Assembly (NCBI GenBank): GCA_964658655.1
Contig: CAZZZL010000001.1
Coordinates: forward strand, 124,001 to 188,000
Direction of reading: 5' to 3'
Length of the DNA: 64,000 bases
From: G963692885 sp964658655
Lineage (GTDB): Bacteria; Acidobacteriota; Terriglobia; Terriglobales; Acidobacteriaceae
Part shown: positions 16,325 to 24,714 of the stretch, piece by piece
Numbering within the stretch: position 1 is the stretch's first letter
How the letters are laid out: each line of letters starts with the position of its first letter
The notes under the pieces: generated by a model
Databases searched by the model: none
What the model was told of the DNA's origin: nothing
What the model saw: the letters and a program-made list of their open reading frames with translations, nothing else
Program-made: the position numbers and the translations under genes

Positions 16325-16882
16325 ATGGCACAAGCAGGACAGGGAACGCCCAAGCGCTCTCCCAAAACCATAGCCGGCAAGATGCGCCCTGTTGTCGACG
16401 CCGCCCACCAGAAGTCGCTTAATGACTACCAGGGCGGCCTTAAGCTCATGCAGGAGGGCAAGTTTGAAAAGGCGCGTGATATTTTCCAGGCCCTCATCGA
16501 AAACGCCGCTCCCGAGCTCAAGGAACGCTCGCGTGTCTACCTCGCCGTGTGCGCCCGCAATGCGAAGAAGGAAGCACGCACCTTCGCCACGCCCGACGAG
16601 CACTATGACTACGCCATCTCTCTGCTGAACACCGGCGTCTACGACGAAGCGCGCGACCAGTTCCACAAGATCCTTCAGGGCCATCCCAATGCGGATTACG
16701 CCCTGTACGGTCTCGCCGTGCTCGAAAGCATGACTGGCCAGAGCGAGGGCTGTCTCGAGCACCTCGGCCAGGCTATCCAGATCAATCCTCGCAACCGCAT
16801 CCAGGCCCGCACCGATTCTGACTTCCAGGACATGGCCGACGACCCGCGCTTCACCGAACTGCTCTATCCGGAAATGGCCTGA
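16325..16882 (+). CDS. TPR-repeat protein, function unknown
   Basis: 185 residues, ATG start. A basic N-terminus is followed by at least three tetratricopeptide-like helical pairs: NDYQGGLKLMQEGKFEKARD (about 38-57), YDYAISLLNTGVYDEARDQF (about 98-117) and YALYGLAVLESMTGQSEGCL, then LGQAIQINPRNR. It has no signal peptide or membrane segment, so it is a cytosolic scaffold-type protein. It is followed 16 bp later by yvcK and may be co-transcribed with it. The promoter region carries repeated ACGTACCCT sites. Confidence 0.75.
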   Translation: MAQAGQGTPKRSPKTIAGKMRPVVDAAHQKSLNDYQGGLKLMQEGKFEKARDIFQALIENAAPELKERSRVYLAVCARNAKKEARTFATPDEHYDYAISLLNTGVYDEARDQFHKILQGHPNADYALYGLAVLESMTGQSEGCLEHLGQAIQINPRNRIQARTDSDFQDMADDPRFTELLYPEMA

Positions 16883-16898
16883 ACCCCAACTCTTTTTT

Positions 16899-18110
16899 TT
16901 GACACGCTTGCGTTATCAGTCGGCAGCAATTAGAAAAGTCCGGAAAGCAGTCAGCACCTTGGCAGTTCCTACCCATCCCGGTCACGCCTCTCCGTCAAAG
17001 GCCCGCCCGTCCAACAAGCGGAACAGCCAGCTCGCCCCGTCCGACGAAAAGGAGCGCCGCAAAACCTCTGCAGTCCTCCCGGCATCGCTCCGGGTCGTCG
17101 CCATGGGCGGTGGTACCGGCCTCTCCACCCTCCTGCGCGGCCTGCGCCGTCATGTCGCTTCGCATAGCCAGCCCGCGCCCGGCCATCCCAAAGAGGACTG
17201 CGTCGACCGGCCCTGCCTCATCCGCGACCTTGCAGCCGTCGTCACCGTAACCGACGACGGCGGTTCCAGCGGCCGTCTCCGCCGCCACTTCAAAATGCTG
17301 CCCCCCGGCGATCTGCGTAACTGCATGGTCGCCCTCGCCGACGACGAGCACCTGCTCTCCCGCCTCTTCCGCCACCGCTTTTCCGCCAGCGAAACTGGCG
17401 ATCCCGGCCTCGAAGGCCATAGCTTCGGCAACCTGTTCGTCGCGGCCCTCGTCGAAATCACCGGAGACTTCGCCCAGGCCATCAAGCTCTCGTCACAGGT
17501 GCTCGCCACCCGCGGCCACATCTATCCGGCGACCACCGCCAACGTCTCGCTCTCCGCGCTCATGACCGGCGGCACTACGGTGCACGGCGAAACCAACATT
17601 ACCGCCAGCAAGCTCCGCATCGAGAAGCTCATGCTCGAGCCCTCCTCCGCCGAACCCCTGCCCGAGACCCTACTCGCCCTCAAGGACGCAGACCTCATCA
17701 CCATCGGCCCCGGCTCCCTCTACACGTCGCTCATCACCAACCTCCTCGTCCAGGGCATTCCCGAAGCCATCGCCGAGTCGAAAGGTGTCCGGGTCTACAT
17801 CTGCAACCTGATGACCCAGGCCAACGAGAGCCTCGATCTCACCGCCTCACAGCACATCGAACGCATCTACGAACACGCCGGCCAGCCCATCTTCGACTAC
17901 GCCCTTGTCAACACCGCGCCCGTGTCGCAGGTCCTTCTCGATCGCTACGCCGCCGAGGGTGCCGCGCCCATCGAGACGGACTGTGAAGCCATTGAAAAAC
18001 TCGGGGTCCGCTGCATCACTGGCAACTTCGCCGATGAAGGCGACGTCCTCCGCCACGCCAGCATTCGCGTCACCGACAGCTTGCTCAAACTCGGCCTCGC
18101 CGGACGCTAG
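16899..18110 (+). CDS. yvcK: YvcK/CofD-like protein (gluconeogenesis factor family)
   Basis: 403 residues from a TTG start; the start is uncertain because the first 60 residues are basic, poorly conserved and lack a clear Shine-Dalgarno (TTG at 16962 is another choice). The core begins VVAMGGGTGLSTLLRGL (GGGTGLS at 70-76) and continues with VVTVTDDGGSSGRLRRHF, LPPGDLRNCMVAL, GNLFVAAL and IGPGSLYTSLITNLLV, all YvcK signatures. YvcK binds UDP-sugars and is needed for cell-wall homeostasis and growth on gluconeogenic carbon in Bacillus; it is related to the CofD phospholactate transferase. It is not beside rapZ/whiA as in Firmicutes. Confidence 0.92.
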   Translation: MTRLRYQSAAIRKVRKAVSTLAVPTHPGHASPSKARPSNKRNSQLAPSDEKERRKTSAVLPASLRVVAMGGGTGLSTLLRGLRRHVASHSQPAPGHPKEDCVDRPCLIRDLAAVVTVTDDGGSSGRLRRHFKMLPPGDLRNCMVALADDEHLLSRLFRHRFSASETGDPGLEGHSFGNLFVAALVEITGDFAQAIKLSSQVLATRGHIYPATTANVSLSALMTGGTTVHGETNITASKLRIEKLMLEPSSAEPLPETLLALKDADLITIGPGSLYTSLITNLLVQGIPEAIAESKGVRVYICNLMTQANESLDLTASQHIERIYEHAGQPIFDYALVNTAPVSQVLLDRYAAEGAAPIETDCEAIEKLGVRCITGNFADEGDVLRHASIRVTDSLLKLGLAGR

Positions 18111-18111
18111 A

Positions 18112-18150
18112 GCGCGCGTACCTTCGTCTGTCCAAGCCCGGTACGCGCGC
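18112..18150. terminator. Perfect 11-bp inverted repeat between convergent genes
   Basis: GCGCGCGTACC (18112-18122) and GGTACGCGCGC (18140-18150) are perfect reverse complements around a 17-nt loop. It lies directly after the yvcK stop codon and before the frameshifted SRPBCC gene's ancestral stop, so it could end transcription from both sides. There is no U-tract, so the mechanism is not certain. Confidence 0.55.
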
Positions 18151-18176
18151 CCGACACTCTGCAGAGCTTCATTCCC

Positions 18177-18685
18177 TTATTTCGCCTCGGCCACCTTCGC
18201 AACCACCGCGTCGAATTTATCGAGTATCTGGTTCCAGCCTTCCAGCTGCCCGCTGTTCTTCGCGTTCTCGATCGTTTCGTTGCCCATGAAAGTGATTTTT
18301 GTCTGGCCGTTCCAAAATCTTCAAACGTAACTATGTCGTAAGCATTTTCGATCGCCTCATGCTCGATCCCATAGCTCGCCGGCTCGACCTTGTTCCCCTT
18401 CGCGTCCGAGAAATACATGGAAGAGACGATCTTCTCGTGCAAAACAATCTCGTGGTATTCGCCACCGTTCCAGAATTCCTGCCCATCCGGCGATTTCATG
18501 CAGCAGAGAAACTTTCCTCCAACGCGAAAATCCATCTTGCAGAAAGGCGAAGTGAATCCCTTTGGCCCCCACCACTGCATTACAAATGCCGGCTCTGTCC
18601 ACGCTTTCCATACCAGTTCGCGTGGGGCATCAAAAACTCTTGTTATCACCAACCGCTCCGTCTCGTTAACGCTTGCTTCTGTCAT
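18177..18685 (-). pseudogene. SRPBCC (AHSA1-like) domain protein, frameshifted
   Basis: The first 125 residues (NETERLVITRVFDAPRELVW, then WWGPKGFTSPFCKMDFRVGG) are a normal AHSA1/SRPBCC ligand-binding domain. After YDIVTFEDFG the open frame drifts into Arg/Ser/Trp-rich nonsense to a stop at 18107. One frame over, the expected C-terminus reads on (NGQTKITFMGNETIENAKNS, then GQLEGWNQILDKFDAVVAKV) to a TAA at 18177-18179. A single missing base near 18312-18314, beside an AAAA run, explains this. It may be a real pseudogene or a sequencing error. Its start overlaps the ArsR regulator by 20 bp; ArsR-SRPBCC pairs are common operons in which the SRPBCC member is thought to sense or bind a small ligand. 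Confidence 0.75.
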
Positions 18686-19013
18686 CGCTGACCTCCATTT
18701 TTTTCATTTGATTGACCACCGCATCCAGCTTGTCGAAACTCTCTTCCCAAAACCGGCGATAAGAAATAGCCCAGTCGCTGACAGTCTTGATCGCCTCCGG
18801 CCTCAGCATGCACACACTCTCCCGTCCACGCTTCGTCTTGACCACGATCCGCGCCCGCACCAGGCAGGCAACATGTTTTGAAATCATCTGCTGCGAAAGT
18901 GCAAACGGTTCAGTCAACCCATGCACAGTGGCAGGTCCGCGCGAAAGCCGATCCACCATCGCCCGCCGCGTCGGATCGGCAAGAGCCGCCAATGTCGTAC
19001 CCAGCTTATCCAC
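18666..19013 (-). CDS. ArsR-family winged-helix regulator
   Basis: 115 residues. The sequence LAALADPTRRAMVDRLSRGP near 8-27 and the recognition helix PFALSQQMISKHVACLVRAR (about 36-55) are typical of ArsR/SmtB-type repressors. The metal-binding ELCVC motif is absent (helix 3 reads ALSQQMISKH), so it probably senses something other than a metal. It heads a two-gene operon with the SRPBCC gene and overlaps it by 20 bp. By family knowledge such pairs autoregulate. Confidence 0.85.
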   Translation of the reverse strand: MDKLGTTLAALADPTRRAMVDRLSRGPATVHGLTEPFALSQQMISKHVACLVRARIVVKTKRGRESVCMLRPEAIKTVSDWAISYRRFWEESFDKLDAVVNQMKKMEVSDDRSKR

Positions 19014-19169
19014 AACCTTATGGTAGTGGATTCGGGCTGAATGTCAAATGGTAATCTCCACCGCTGCCATCGCAGCAGCCCGCTTCGCAGCCCTCACGTA
19101 ACCTATGCTGTCCATCAGGACCTGCCGCAAATCTTGTCTCGGCATAGCGGCCCGGAAATAAGTGCAGCC

Positions 19170-20144
19170 ATGAAAATCTATAGAGTCGAACACCCGAATG
19201 GAGACTTTATCGAGACGGTCGTGCCTGACCCCGTCGCGAAGACAGGGGAGGTGCTTGTCCGCATTCACGCCAGCGGCGTCAATCCTCTCGATACCAAGAT
19301 TCGAGCAGGCCAGGCGCCCCATGCCCAACAGCCCTTGCCTGCCGTCCTCGGTCTGGACATGGCGGGTGTGGTCGAAGATGTGGGCGAAGGCGTCACTGCC
19401 TTCAGGCGCGGAGATGAAGTCTTTGGCATGACCGGCGGCGTGGGCGGCTTGCAGGGCTCTCTAGCCGCACTCGTCGCTGCGGATTACAGGCTCCTGGCGC
19501 ATAAGCCCGCAAAGCTCTCCATGCGCGAGGCCGCTGCTCTACCGCTCAGCACCATCACCGCCTGGGAAGGCCTGGTGGATCGCGCCGCCGTTCATGAGGG
19601 GCAGAGGATCTTAATCCATGCCGGCGCCGGCGGTGTCGGGCACATAGCCGTCCAGATCGCGAAGGCTTTCGGGGCTGAGGTATTTGCAACTGTATCTGCG
19701 GATAAAGCCGCGGTCGTGAGTGGGTTCGGAGCCACTCCCATTGACTACAGGACTCTCTCGCGTGAGCAGTATCTCGCAACATTCACCGGCAATGAAGGCT
19801 TCGACATCGTCTACGACACCGTTGGCGGGAAGACCCTCGACGACTCCTTTGCGGCCGTGCGTCGCTATACAGGCCACGTACTCAGCTGTCTCGGCTGGGG
19901 CACCCATGCATTGGCGCCGCTTTCGTTACGGGGAGCAACCTATTCCGGCGTCTTCACCCTTCTGCCTCTCATCACATGCGAGGGCCGCCAACATCACGGA
20001 GACATACTGACCGCGGCCGCGAAAATGGTGAATGACGGCAAGCTTAAACCACTTCTCTCCGCCAGTACTTTTGACCGCACCACCATCCATCAGGCGCACG
20101 CGCTTGTCGCGTCCGGCTCACTGGGAAAGGTAGTCGTCGTTTGA
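19170..20144 (+). CDS. Zinc-independent medium-chain dehydrogenase / NADPH:quinone reductase-like
   Basis: 324 residues from the ATG at 19170 (MKIYRVEHP); the open frame reaches further left without support. It has a GroES-like N-domain (VLVRIHASGVNPLDTKIRAG) and a Rossmann nucleotide site HAGAGGVGHIAVQIAKAFGA near residues 149-168. The structural zinc Cys cluster and the catalytic zinc Cys of alcohol dehydrogenases are missing, pointing to the quinone-oxidoreductase/zeta-crystallin or enoyl-reductase-like group that reduces quinones or enones with NADPH. It has no operon partner and is divergent from the ArsR gene. Confidence 0.85.
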   Translation: MKIYRVEHPNGDFIETVVPDPVAKTGEVLVRIHASGVNPLDTKIRAGQAPHAQQPLPAVLGLDMAGVVEDVGEGVTAFRRGDEVFGMTGGVGGLQGSLAALVAADYRLLAHKPAKLSMREAAALPLSTITAWEGLVDRAAVHEGQRILIHAGAGGVGHIAVQIAKAFGAEVFATVSADKAAVVSGFGATPIDYRTLSREQYLATFTGNEGFDIVYDTVGGKTLDDSFAAVRRYTGHVLSCLGWGTHALAPLSLRGATYSGVFTLLPLITCEGRQHHGDILTAAAKMVNDGKLKPLLSASTFDRTTIHQAHALVASGSLGKVVVV

Positions 20145-20323
20145 ATACTTCCACCGGGTCCCAGCAATTCTCGCGGAACTCTTCTGGGCCGCCCTTCATG
20201 GAATCGCCGAGCTTACCAGGACCAGGCGGTTGCCTCGCAACCCGTAGAAAGAGCGCGTCAGGGTGCTCGTGGAACGCTTTACCTCATCCAACTGATCCAA
20301 CACGCGGGCAAATAAGTTGTTCG

Positions 20324-20839
20324 TTAGGCCCGCGTAAACTCCGCGATCAACGTTGCATGTTGCGGAAACTCCTTCGACAACTCCGCCCGCCTCGCCAGCT
20401 CGAAATCTGCAAAATCAAACCCCGGCGCCACCGTGCATCCCACCAGCGCAAAACTCTCTGCCAGCAGAGGAGCTGAAGCAAACCAGCATCCCGCGTTCAC
20501 CACCGCCTGAAACTCCTGCCCGGCCTCGGCTTCCGGACCCAGCAGCAGTTTTGTATAAGCACCATCCGGCGCAATCACATGGACGACCAGCGGTGAGCCT
20601 GCATAAAAGTGCCACATCTCATCCGATCGCAGCCGATGGAACGCAGAAAATCCGCCACTCCCAGCTCCCTGGTTGCTCAGCAGAAAATAGATCGCCGTCG
20701 AAGCTGGCCGCGCCCCTGCAAATCCCTCCGGCAGCGCCGCAGCCGCAAGCGTCATCCGAGCCGTATATGTCACCCGGTAAAACCCACCCTCCGGATGCTC
20801 CTCCAGCCCTAGCTTTCTGATCCACTCATCTGCGTTCAC
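20324..20839 (-). CDS. DUF985 cupin-type protein
   Basis: 171 residues from GTG 20839, preceded by AGAGGA at 6 nt; the open frame extends to 20902, but family members start near NADEWIRKLGLE. The features HPEGGFYRVTY, STAIYFLL, HRLRSDEMWHFYAGSPL and GWF-like NAGCWFASAP are typical of the YML079-like/DUF985 cupins, single-domain beta-barrels of unknown reaction. HRLRSDEMWHFY carries the likely metal or ligand residues. It is convergent with the dehydrogenase across 179 bp in which I see nothing, and divergent from birA. Confidence 0.8.
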   Translation of the reverse strand: MNADEWIRKLGLEEHPEGGFYRVTYTARMTLAAAALPEGFAGARPASTAIYFLLSNQGAGSGGFSAFHRLRSDEMWHFYAGSPLVVHVIAPDGAYTKLLLGPEAEAGQEFQAVVNAGCWFASAPLLAESFALVGCTVAPGFDFADFELARRAELSKEFPQHATLIAEFTRA

Positions 20840-20920
20840 TCTGCGTCCTCTGGTCCCACAATACCGAATGTCCTCATCTGCCATGTACCCAGGCTCATGC
20901 ATTTAAACTGAAGACTCCAC

Positions 20921-21742
20921 ATGACGTCGCCTGCCACCACTGACCCATTTGATCCAGCCGCTCTCGACCACGAACTGGCTGGCACCCCCTTTGCCGGCAA
21001 CCTCCGCTACTTTGCGACGATCCACTCGACCAATACCTTCGCCATGAAGCAAGCCGAAGACGGCGCCCGCAGCGGCACAGTCTACTTTGCCGACGAGCAG
21101 ACCGCGGGCCGCGGCCGCGGCGCCCATGCGTGGCATTCCGCACCCAGCTCCGGACTCTACGTCAGCATTCTCCTGCGGCCCCGCATTGCACCCGCCGACG
21201 TCCTCTGGCTCTCGCTCGCCGCCGGCCTTGCCGTTCATGACGCGGTCAGGCACGTTACCGCTCTCGAGCCCGACATCCGCTGGCCCAACGACATGCTCTT
21301 CGGCCGTAAAAAGTTCGGCGGCATCCTCACGGAACTCAATGCCGAGGTCACCCGCGTCCGCCATGTCGTGATCGGCATCGGCATCAATGTGCACCAGGAA
21401 GAATTTCCTCCAGACCTCGCACCCATCGCCACTTCTCTCGCCATCGAATCCGGCCGCCACTGGTCGCGCCAGGACCTGCTCCTCGCCCTCCTCTGCAACA
21501 TCGATCGCGAGGTCAACGCACTCGTCCTGCCCGGCCAGCTCGACACGGCAACGCAAAACATCTTGGCGCGTCTCGAAGCCGCGTCGACATGGGTCCGTGG
21601 AAAGCAGGTCTATGTCGAGGAAGAACCCGGCTACGCTGGCATAACCGACGGCCTTGACCCACGCGGTTTCCTGCGCATTCGCACCGCCGACGGCCTGCGC
21701 ACCGTCTTCTCCGGCGGCGTCCGGGAAGCTGCCGCAAAGTAG
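20921..21742 (+). CDS. birA: Biotin--[acetyl-CoA-carboxylase] ligase
   Basis: 273 residues, ATG start. Monofunctional class I biotin protein ligase, without the DNA-binding HTH domain of E. coli BirA. It shows the catalytic loop TAGRGRGAHAWHS (61-73), FATIHSTNTFAMKQA for the biotin pocket, LRWPND-like IRWPNDMLFGRKKFGGILTE, and VVIGIGINVH. A small C-terminal SH3-like domain follows. It attaches biotin to carboxyl carrier proteins through biotinyl-AMP. It is first in a plus-strand run with coaX (21-bp gap). Confidence 0.93.
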   Translation: MTSPATTDPFDPAALDHELAGTPFAGNLRYFATIHSTNTFAMKQAEDGARSGTVYFADEQTAGRGRGAHAWHSAPSSGLYVSILLRPRIAPADVLWLSLAAGLAVHDAVRHVTALEPDIRWPNDMLFGRKKFGGILTELNAEVTRVRHVVIGIGINVHQEEFPPDLAPIATSLAIESGRHWSRQDLLLALLCNIDREVNALVLPGQLDTATQNILARLEAASTWVRGKQVYVEEEPGYAGITDGLDPRGFLRIRTADGLRTVFSGGVREAAAK

Positions 21743-21763
21743 ACACGGTATCCTGTAAATCGC

Positions 21764-22600
21764 ATGCTCCTCACGCTCGATGTCGGCAACACCAACACCG
21801 TCCTCGGCCTCTACCGGCTCGATACACCCGCGCAGGACGCGTCCGCGCTTGTCGCCGACTGGCGCGTCACCACGCACCTGAAGCAGACCGCGGACGAGTA
21901 CGGCGTCCTCTTTCTTAACCTGTTCGCCATGCAAAACATCAAGGCGAGCGAAGTCGAGGCCATCATCATCTCCTCTGTCGTGCCGCCAATTGAAAGCACA
22001 TTGCGCCGCGTCTGCGAGCACTACTTCAAGGTCAGGCCCATCTTCATCGAACCCGGCATCCGCACCGGCATGCCCATCCTGGTCGACAATCCCGCCGAAC
22101 TCGGAGCCGACCGCCTCGTCAACGATGTCGCCGCCTTTGCCAGGTATGGCGGCCCGGTCGTCGTTGTCGACTTCGGCACGGCCACGACCTTCGACGTCGT
22201 CACCGCCAACGGCGAATACGTCGGCGGTGTCATCGCGCCCGGCCTCGGCATCTCCGCCGATGCCCTTTTCGCCCGCGCCGCAAAACTCGCACGCGTCGAC
22301 ATCAGGAAGCCGGCAAAAGTAATCGGCACCAACACTATTACAAATCTGCAGAGTGGACTATTCTACGGTTACATCGGTCTGGTCGATGGCATCCTCGAAC
22401 GCATGCTCGAAGAGATGAAGGCCACGCAGCCCAGGCCGCCAAAAGTCATCGCAACCGGCGGACTCGCACGCCTCATCGTCGAAGACTCAAAATACATCGA
22501 CGCGGTCGACGAAATGCTGACGCTGGATGGCCTGCGCATCATCTACGAGAAGAACCGGCTGCAAAAGGGCGTAAAACGACACGAAAACAGCACAAAGTAG
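21764..22600 (+). CDS. coaX: Type III pantothenate kinase
   Basis: 278 residues of usual length. DVGNTNTVLGLY at 6-17 is the phosphate-binding P-loop-like motif of the ASKHA fold, ELGADRLVNDVAAF holds the pantothenate-binding region, VDFGTATTFDVV the catalytic and K+-binding region, and VGGVIAPGLGISADALF the third. It performs the first step of coenzyme A synthesis and is not feedback-inhibited by CoA in this family. Pairing with birA is a common arrangement (birA-coaX). Confidence 0.96.
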   Translation: MLLTLDVGNTNTVLGLYRLDTPAQDASALVADWRVTTHLKQTADEYGVLFLNLFAMQNIKASEVEAIIISSVVPPIESTLRRVCEHYFKVRPIFIEPGIRTGMPILVDNPAELGADRLVNDVAAFARYGGPVVVVDFGTATTFDVVTANGEYVGGVIAPGLGISADALFARAAKLARVDIRKPAKVIGTNTITNLQSGLFYGYIGLVDGILERMLEEMKATQPRPPKVIATGGLARLIVEDSKYIDAVDEMLTLDGLRIIYEKNRLQKGVKRHENSTK

Positions 22601-22652
22601 CACGTTTTCGACAGTCTTCTGACCCCTCTTCAAGCCAGTTTCCGGGTATTAC

Positions 22653-23366
22653 TTGCAAAACTATTTCAATTACTTCACTGAGATCGAAGATCATTTCCAG
22701 CGGCGTCGCGGCTCCATCCTGCTGCTCTCGACGGTCGACTGGGCGCTGATTGAAACCTGGCGCGAAGCCGGCATTCCGCTCGCCGCCGTCCTGCGTGGAA
22801 TCGATAGCGCTTTCGATAAGCATGAAGCCAGGAAACATCGGCCAGGCACACGCAAAGTCAACGGCCTGGCGTGGACGGCGCAGGCCGTGATGGTCGCCTT
22901 CGAAGAAATGCGCGAAGCCTCCGTCGGCATGGCGCCGCAATCCGACAAGCCTGACGAAAAACCATCCTCAGGCTTCGAACAGGAGCGCATCGCCCAGCAT
23001 CTTCTCACCTGCGCAGACGCTTTGCAGCGCGCGCAGCCAGGCTCGACCTGCGCGGCAGCAATGGAAGAAACCGCGGCGCGTTTAACAGATCTGGCCGCTG
23101 AGGTACGAACGACTTTGCCGAGACTCGAAGACCTCGACCGCACACTGCTGGTGATGGATGAAAAGCTCTTCGCCGCAGTCCTCGCCGCTGAACCGGAGCA
23201 GGCACTGGTGCAGTTGAAAGAGCAGGCCGCCCGCGAACTGGCGCCCTATCGCAGCCGCATGCAGGCCCTGCAGATTCGCCAGATCGAACAACAGTTCCTG
23301 CATAAAAAGATCATCGAAAAATACAAGCTGCCGCGTCTTAGCCTCTTCTACATGAGCCAGTCGTGA
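22653..23366 (+). CDS. Conserved helical protein of unknown function
   Basis: 237 residues from a TTG start. It is almost entirely alpha-helical and soluble. The N-terminal stretch RRRGSILLLSTVDWALIETW and the following REAGIPLAAVLRGID look like the conserved core. A variable Pro/Ser linker (about residues 92-105) is followed by a coiled-coil-like C-terminal half rich in Glu, Leu and Arg. It has no known catalytic motif. It lies between coaX and rlmD, overlapping rlmD by 4 bp (GTGA), so it is translationally coupled to an rRNA methyltransferase. I do not recognise its function. Confidence 0.75.
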   Translation: MQNYFNYFTEIEDHFQRRRGSILLLSTVDWALIETWREAGIPLAAVLRGIDSAFDKHEARKHRPGTRKVNGLAWTAQAVMVAFEEMREASVGMAPQSDKPDEKPSSGFEQERIAQHLLTCADALQRAQPGSTCAAAMEETAARLTDLAAEVRTTLPRLEDLDRTLLVMDEKLFAAVLAAEPEQALVQLKEQAARELAPYRSRMQALQIRQIEQQFLHKKIIEKYKLPRLSLFYMSQS

Positions 23367-24682
23367 AGCTATTCATCGAGAAGGCAGTCTACGGCGGAGC
23401 CGGCCTCGGCCATGTCAGTAGTAACGATCCATCCACTGAAGTCGCGCTGCAGGGCAAGACTGTCTTCGTTCCGCATACACTGCCCGGCGAACTCATCGAG
23501 TGCACGATCACCGAAGACAAGCGCAGCTTCGCTAACGCCCGCCTCGACAAAATACTCGAACCTGCGGCGCATCGCATCGCACCGGGATGCGAGTTTTTCC
23601 CGCGCTGCGGTGGCTGCCAATATCAACACGCAACTTACGAAGCACAGCTAAGCATCAAGCGCGAGATCCTTGCCGAAACACTTTCGCGCGCCGGCATCTC
23701 TATCGAAGCTGCTGCCATCGACACTCTTCACAGCGAGCCCTGTCAGTATCGCAACCGCGTCCGCCTGCACATCCGTTTCGGCGACTACGCGTTGTGTTAT
23801 CGCGAAGCGTCTTCGCATCGCGATGTCATTGTCGACCACTGTCCCATCGCTGCGCCTCTCCTGCAGCAGGCAATCCATTCATTTCCTGACGCGGCGCAGT
23901 CGTGCGGCCTCGATGCAGGCATCTTTGATGAAGTTGAGTTCTTCACAAATGACACGGAAGACGCCCTGCTCGTCTCGTTATGGACCACGCGCGGCAGCGA
24001 CGCAACCCGCGCTCTGCCGATCCTCTGCGACGCACTCCAGGAGCAGTTGTCGATGCTCGCCGGCGGCGTTCTCTTTCAGTCCGAATCACAGAAAGGCCAG
24101 GGCCGCCAGCAGGCAAGCTGGGGTAATCCCGAACTGACCTACAGCGTCGGACCGCATCGTTATCGCGTAAACGCTGCGTCTTTTTTTCAGGTGAACCGCT
24201 TCCTCGTTCCACAACTGGTCGAGCGCGTAACCGCAGGCAAAACGGGCCAGACGGCATGGGACCTCTTCGCCGGCGCCGGTCTCTTTTCCGTCCCGCTGTT
24301 GCAAAGCTACGGGAGTGTCACCGCAGTCGAGCTGGCAGCTTCTTCCGTGCGCGATCTGCAGCAAAACTTCCAAGGCAAACAAAATCGCATCGTCGCATCC
24401 TCGACGCTCGACTTCCTGAAATCTCAGAAAAAAAATGAGACGAAAGCTCCCGACCTGGTCGTCGTTGACCCGCCGCGATCGGGCCTGGGCAAGGAGGTGA
24501 CGACGCTGCTTTCCCAAATCGGGCCGGCTACCATCACTTATATTTCGTGCGACCCCGCAACTCTCGCCCGCGACGTGCAGCAGTTGTTACACTCTGGCTA
24601 CCAACTCAGGAAAACCACGCTGGTCGACCTGTTCCCGCAGACCTATCACCTGGAAACAATTGCCGAACTGACACGCGGCTGA
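23363..24682 (+). CDS. rlmD: TrmA-family 23S rRNA (uracil-5-)-methyltransferase
   Basis: 439 residues, GTG start overlapping the previous stop. An N-terminal TRAM-like RNA-binding domain (1-65) precedes the [4Fe-4S] cluster motif C76-x5-C82-x2-C85, a central RNA-binding insert, then the SAM domain: WDLFAGAGLFSVPLL, VVVDPPRSGLGKEV and the catalytic-Cys motif YISCDPATLARD. RlmD methylates U1939 of 23S rRNA; RlmC and dual-specific RlmCD are close relatives, so the exact uridine is not certain. Confidence 0.88.
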   Translation: MKLFIEKAVYGGAGLGHVSSNDPSTEVALQGKTVFVPHTLPGELIECTITEDKRSFANARLDKILEPAAHRIAPGCEFFPRCGGCQYQHATYEAQLSIKREILAETLSRAGISIEAAAIDTLHSEPCQYRNRVRLHIRFGDYALCYREASSHRDVIVDHCPIAAPLLQQAIHSFPDAAQSCGLDAGIFDEVEFFTNDTEDALLVSLWTTRGSDATRALPILCDALQEQLSMLAGGVLFQSESQKGQGRQQASWGNPELTYSVGPHRYRVNAASFFQVNRFLVPQLVERVTAGKTGQTAWDLFAGAGLFSVPLLQSYGSVTAVELAASSVRDLQQNFQGKQNRIVASSTLDFLKSQKKNETKAPDLVVVDPPRSGLGKEVTTLLSQIGPATITYISCDPATLARDVQQLLHSGYQLRKTTLVDLFPQTYHLETIAELTRG

Positions 24683-24714
24683 CGCGCTCAGCATAGCGGC
24701 GCTCGGAGAGTGCC

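Noticed and set aside
20145..20323. Open frame of 111 residues covering the dehydrogenase-cupin spacer
   Set aside because: Most of it lies antisense to the cupin gene; the spacer part lacks start signals and coding character.
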